In this document: positions 7,175 to 9,830 of the stretch, piece after piece | Layout: each line of letters starts with the position of its first letter | How positions within the stretch are numbered: the first letter of the stretch is position 1 | DNA from: CAUZEO01 sp963578625 | Lineage (GTDB): Bacteria; Verrucomicrobiota; Kiritimatiellia; SLOV01 | NCBI GenBank assembly: GCA_963578625.1 | Contig: CAUZEO010000199.1 | Span: 1-9,830, forward strand | Length of the DNA: 9,830 nt | Direction: 5' to 3' | Made by a program: the position numbers and the translations under genes | Notes under the pieces: generated by a model | The model's input: the letters and a program-made list of their open reading frames with translations, nothing else | Told to the model about the DNA's origin: nothing | Databases searched by the model: none

Positions 7175-8617
7175 ATGTCCGCACCCCGATCCAACGTTCG
7201 CCCTGAGCCCGACGCAGTACTTGGGCAGATCGCGGACTATGTGCTCGCGTTCAATGTCGAGAGCGAGGAGGCGTATCGTACCGCGCACCATTGCCTGCTT
7301 GATACCCTCGGATGCGGGTTCATGGCGCTGGCGTTTCCGGAATGCACAAAGCTTCTTGGGCCGGTGGTTCCCGGAACCTTGGTTCCCGCGGGCACGCGGG
7401 TTCCGGGCACGTCGTATCAGCTCGATCCCGTGTCGGGGGCATTCAATATCGGCTGCATGATCCGCTGGCTTGATTTCAACGATACGTGGCTCGCAGCGGA
7501 GTGGGGGCATCCGTCCGACAACCTCGGTGGCATTTTTGCGGTTTCCGATTTCCTGGTTCGATCCGGCGCGTCGCATCTGACCGTCCGGGATCTATGGGTT
7601 GCCATGATCAAGGCGCACGAAATCCAGGGCGTCCTGGCTCTCGAAAACAGTTTCAACCGCGTGGGGCTGGACCATGTGTTGTTGGTTCGAGTCGCAACCA
7701 CCGCGGTGGTCGCAGGTATGCTTGGCGGGACGCGAGAGCAGATTGTAAACGCACTATCCAACGCGTGGGCCGACGGCGGAGCGTTGCGGGTTTATCGTCA
7801 CTCGCCGAACGCAGGTTCCCGAAAATCATGGGCCGCCGGCGATGCAACGAGCCGGGGCGTTCGACTCGCCATGATGGCCTGCGCCGGGGAAATGGGGTAT
7901 CCGTCCGCGCTCAGTGCCGAGAGATGGGGGTTCTGCGACGTGTTGTTTGACGGAAAGCCAATTCACCTCTGCCGGGAGCTGGGGAGTTATGTCATGGAGA
8001 ACATCCTCTTCAAAATCTCCTTTCCCGCGGAATTTCATGCGCAGACCGCGGTGGAGGCAGCGCTGGTTTTACATGAAGATGTTCGAGACCGGCTCGACCA
8101 GATAAGACGGGTGAGTATCAGGACGCATGAGTCCGCGATCCGGATCATTGACAAGACCGGCCCCCTTCACAATCCCGCGGACCGCGATCATTGTCTTCAG
8201 TACATGACGGCCATCGGCCTCATTTTCGGCGCTTTGGAGGCTTGCCATTACGAGGACGACATCGCAGCGGATCCGCGCATTGATGTGCTTCGGGCCAAAA
8301 TGTCTGTAGAAGAGGACCTTTTGTTTTCTCGAGACTACCTGGATCCCCAGAAGCGGTCGATCGCCAGTGCCCTCCAGATCGAATTCGAGGACGGCTCGGT
8401 AACCGGGTGGCGCACCGTCGAGTACCCGATCGGTCATCGCCGCCGCCGGGACGAGGGGATTCCATTGCTCCTGGAGAAGTTTAGCGCCGCGGTTCGGGCA
8501 CATTTCGCCCCGCCCCAGGCAGATCGGATCCTGGGGGTCTGCGGGAAACGGGAGTCATTGGGGGAAAGCTCCGTGTCCGAGTTTGTGGATCTGTTCGCCC
8601 TGCGAACCAATGCTTGA
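7175..8617 (+). CDS. prpD: 2-methylcitrate dehydratase (PrpD)
   Basis: PrpD dehydrates 2-methylcitrate to 2-methyl-cis-aconitate in the cytoplasmic methylcitrate cycle, which turns propionyl-CoA into pyruvate and succinate. The 480-aa product has the length of E. coli PrpD (483 aa) and carries PrpD-type rather than generic MmgE blocks: WLDFNDTWLAAEWGHPSDN (98-116), the helical HVLLVRVATTAVVAGMLGG block (167-185), ALRVYRHSPNAGSRKSWAAG (203-222) continuing DATSRGVRLA, MGYPSALSAERWGF (240-253), YVMENILFKISFPAEFHAQ (272-290), RTHESAIRIIDK (316-327), NPADRDHC (333-340) and EYPIGHRRRR (~430). No interruption is seen and both ends look complete. Neither prpB (methylisocitrate lyase) nor prpC (methylcitrate synthase) is within the window, so the pathway partners must be elsewhere if the cycle is complete. 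The start ATG lacks a clear ribosome binding site, but the N-terminus aligns in length with the family. It is transcribed divergently from the GT39-like gene. Confidence 0.93.
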   Translation: MSAPRSNVRPEPDAVLGQIADYVLAFNVESEEAYRTAHHCLLDTLGCGFMALAFPECTKLLGPVVPGTLVPAGTRVPGTSYQLDPVSGAFNIGCMIRWLDFNDTWLAAEWGHPSDNLGGIFAVSDFLVRSGASHLTVRDLWVAMIKAHEIQGVLALENSFNRVGLDHVLLVRVATTAVVAGMLGGTREQIVNALSNAWADGGALRVYRHSPNAGSRKSWAAGDATSRGVRLAMMACAGEMGYPSALSAERWGFCDVLFDGKPIHLCRELGSYVMENILFKISFPAEFHAQTAVEAALVLHEDVRDRLDQIRRVSIRTHESAIRIIDKTGPLHNPADRDHCLQYMTAIGLIFGALEACHYEDDIAADPRIDVLRAKMSVEEDLLFSRDYLDPQKRSIASALQIEFEDGSVTGWRTVEYPIGHRRRRDEGIPLLLEKFSAAVRAHFAPPQADRILGVCGKRESLGESSVSEFVDLFALRTNA

Positions 8618-8636
8618 CCATGAAGGACAGCGTTCC

Positions 8637-8653
8637 TAGAATGCACGATTCTA
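8637..8653 (+). terminator. Small hairpin after prpD, weak terminator candidate
   Basis: TAGAAT and ATTCTA form a perfect 6-bp inverted repeat around a 5-base loop (GCACG), followed by AGTTTT. The stem is short and AT-rich and the T run is only four bases, so it is a poor intrinsic terminator. It could instead be an operator-like palindrome in the 78-bp gap between prpD and the HAD-like gene. Confidence 0.2.
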
Positions 8654-8677
8654 AGTTTTGGACCTGCGTATGGATAA

Positions 8678-8684
8678 AGAGGAG
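8678..8684 (+). promoter_or_regulatory. Ribosome binding site for the HAD-like gene
   Basis: AGAGGAG ends 11 bases before ATG 8696 and 14 bases before the adjacent in-frame ATG 8699. The purine-rich site is the best Shine-Dalgarno match in the right half of the window. Its spacing favours 8696 over 8699. Confidence 0.5.
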
Positions 8685-8695
8685 TTTGGGGCAAT

Positions 8696-9430
8696 ATGAT
8701 GACCGCTACGGATCGTGATTCCGGAACTCGCGAGGCAGTGGGGGAAGCTTCCAGATATGCCGTACTGTTCGTGCTTGAAGGCGTGAGCGGAAGTGAACGG
8801 CAGGCTACCTACCAAGTGCTTACGAGCATTCTTCAGGACCAGGGTGTAAAAATTATCCCTGCGCATATTTCCCGGTTTTGCCTGGAGATCAGTCCGGAGG
8901 ACTATCTGCCTGACCTGCTGGAGGCAGTGGGTGCTACCCGGCTATCCTCCGATAAACTGGCGGATGATATCCGCGGCGGGATCGCCATGCAGCTCAGCAG
9001 CAAGTCTGTTTCCCTGCCGGAGCGGATTCGTGAATTCTTCCATTTCGCCAAGGCAAGGAATATTGAGCTGGCCGCCCTTTCCGGCCTGCCCCAGGCATCC
9101 GCCATGGCGCTGATGGATAGTCTCGGATTGACCGAGCTGGGGATTCAACTTGTCGTGATGGAACATGATAACGTCGACCATTTTCCCCGCGCGGATAGTT
9201 GGTTGAAGCTTTCACGCAGCATGAAGAAGAGTCCGAAAGAGTGCGCCGTAATCGCCGGGAACAGGGTGGAAGTCAAGGCGGCGATGTCCGCCGGCATGCG
9301 CTGCGTCGCAGTGCCGGATCAGTTCACCGCGTTTGAAGATTTCAGTGGATCCAATGCAATCATCGAGGACATATCGGAGTACTCCCTCGAGCAACTTCTC
9401 GATGTTCTCTGCCCGCACATTGGCGACTAA
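8696..9430 (+). CDS. HAD-fold protein with degenerate catalytic motifs (probable pseudo-phosphatase)
   Basis: The 244-aa product has the overall order of a beta-phosphoglucomutase-like HAD hydrolase: a strand at residues 21-27, a helical cap region, a second strand ending in Ser at about 129, and a C-terminal Rossmann half. The catalytic residues are altered. Motif I, normally DxDG, reads VLFVLEGV (23-30), with Val26 for the nucleophile Asp and Glu28 for the acid/base Asp. Motif II keeps Ser (ALSGLP, 127-132). Around motif III, where KPxPD is usual, the protein has FPRADSW (163-169). Motif IV, usually VIEDS, is VIAGN (185-189), losing both metal-binding acids, although the following AAMSAGMRCVAVP (195-207) is typical of the family. 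The reading frame is intact and has a good ribosome binding site, so it appears to be expressed and maintained rather than decayed. It is likely a binding or regulatory protein that cannot form the aspartyl-phosphate. It lies between prpD and mazG, with no clear partner. Confidence 0.72.
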   Translation: MMTATDRDSGTREAVGEASRYAVLFVLEGVSGSERQATYQVLTSILQDQGVKIIPAHISRFCLEISPEDYLPDLLEAVGATRLSSDKLADDIRGGIAMQLSSKSVSLPERIREFFHFAKARNIELAALSGLPQASAMALMDSLGLTELGIQLVVMEHDNVDHFPRADSWLKLSRSMKKSPKECAVIAGNRVEVKAAMSAGMRCVAVPDQFTAFEDFSGSNAIIEDISEYSLEQLLDVLCPHIGD

Positions 9431-9502
9431 ACTGCCGGTTGAGGCAAATTTGTTAGCCGTTGCGGACCCGATGTGTGCGGACGGGCCGGGCTCCGCGGTT
9501 CA

Positions 9503-9830
9503 ATGCCAACCGTTCACCCTCAACCGGTAACCTGCTCCACCGTGCCATTTCCCCCCGCAGAGAACCTTCCCGCAATCAATCAGCTGTTGGAGGTGATGTC
9601 CACCTTGCGGTCTTCCGAAGGCTGCCCGTGGGATCGCGAGCAGGATCTCAACACGCTGAAGCGATTTCTGATCGAGGAGACCTACGAAGTGATCGACGCC
9701 ATTGAAGACGGCGATCGCGACAAGCTTTGCGAAGAGTTGGGCGATTTGCTTCTCCAGATCGTATTCCAGTCGCAAATCTGCGCGGAGGAGGGCGCATTTA
9801 CCTTTTCCGATGTGGCGAAGGCCATCGTTG
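9503..9830 (+). CDS. mazG: MazG nucleoside triphosphate pyrophosphohydrolase, 3' end outside the window
   Basis: The frame stays open to the last base, so only the N-terminal ~109 residues are present. They carry the MazG signature: CPWDREQDLNTLKRFLIEE, then ETYEVIDAIEDGD, then EELGDLLLQIVFQSQ and EEGAFTFSDVAKAI. This gives the EExxE...ExxD metal-binding arrangement of all-alpha NTP pyrophosphatases, which hydrolyse NTPs, including aberrant ones, to NMP and pyrophosphate in the cytoplasm. The match to the first MazG domain is close throughout. I chose ATG 9503; GTG 9542 is also in frame and would give a start nearer to that of E. coli MazG, and GTG 9473 is a third option. None has a convincing ribosome binding site. 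It follows the HAD-like gene after 72 bases on the same strand, so the two could be co-transcribed. Confidence 0.9.
   Translation, partial: MPTVHPQPVTCSTVPFPPAENLPAINQLLEVMSTLRSSEGCPWDREQDLNTLKRFLIEETYEVIDAIEDGDRDKLCEELGDLLLQIVFQSQICAEEGAFTFSDVAKAIV

Noticed and set aside
8069..8503. Minus-strand open frame of 144 codons within prpD
   Set aside because: Antisense to strongly conserved PrpD motifs, with no independent support.

Overview
The window reads as ordinary bacterial chromosome of moderately high GC, densely coded, with a short operon-like run on the plus strand, one long minus-strand membrane gene, and a second plus-strand group. I see no tRNA, rRNA, CRISPR array, insertion sequence or phage gene. 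The mix of an AsmA-like envelope protein, PrmA, two polyprenol-sugar-type glycosyltransferases, 2-methylcitrate dehydratase and MazG points to a Gram-negative-type (diderm) heterotroph. The composition and the small uncharacterised membrane protein remind me of the Verrucomicrobiota/Kiritimatiellota side of the PVC group, but that is only a weak inference.

Layout. (1) 1-3811: three plus-strand genes joined by two ATGA stop/start overlaps: a 5'-truncated AsmA-like protein, a ribosomal protein L11 methyltransferase (prmA) and a six-helix membrane protein. (2) 3824-5093: a GT87-type (DUF2029) membrane glycosyltransferase whose reading frame is broken twice. Each break is repaired by adding one G in a short G run, and the repaired product (about 423 aa) is normal for the family. 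(3) 4974-7055, minus strand: a 693-aa GT39/PMT-like membrane protein converging on, and overlapping, the GT87 tail. (4) 7056-7174: a divergent intergenic region. (5) 7175-8617: prpD, a strongly conserved 2-methylcitrate dehydratase of the methylcitrate cycle. (6) 8696-9430: a HAD-fold protein in which almost every catalytic residue is replaced, a probable pseudo-phosphatase. (7) 9503 to the right edge: the N-terminal part of MazG, cut by the window end.

How the genes relate. The left operon looks like a housekeeping/envelope cluster. The two convergent membrane proteins probably act on lipid-linked sugars in the inner membrane. prpD, the HAD-like gene and mazG share a strand but have separate functions, and nothing in the sequence shows a common pathway. 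I do not see a convincing new multi-gene system. The items most worth a second look are the degenerate HAD protein and the doubly frameshifted GT87 gene.
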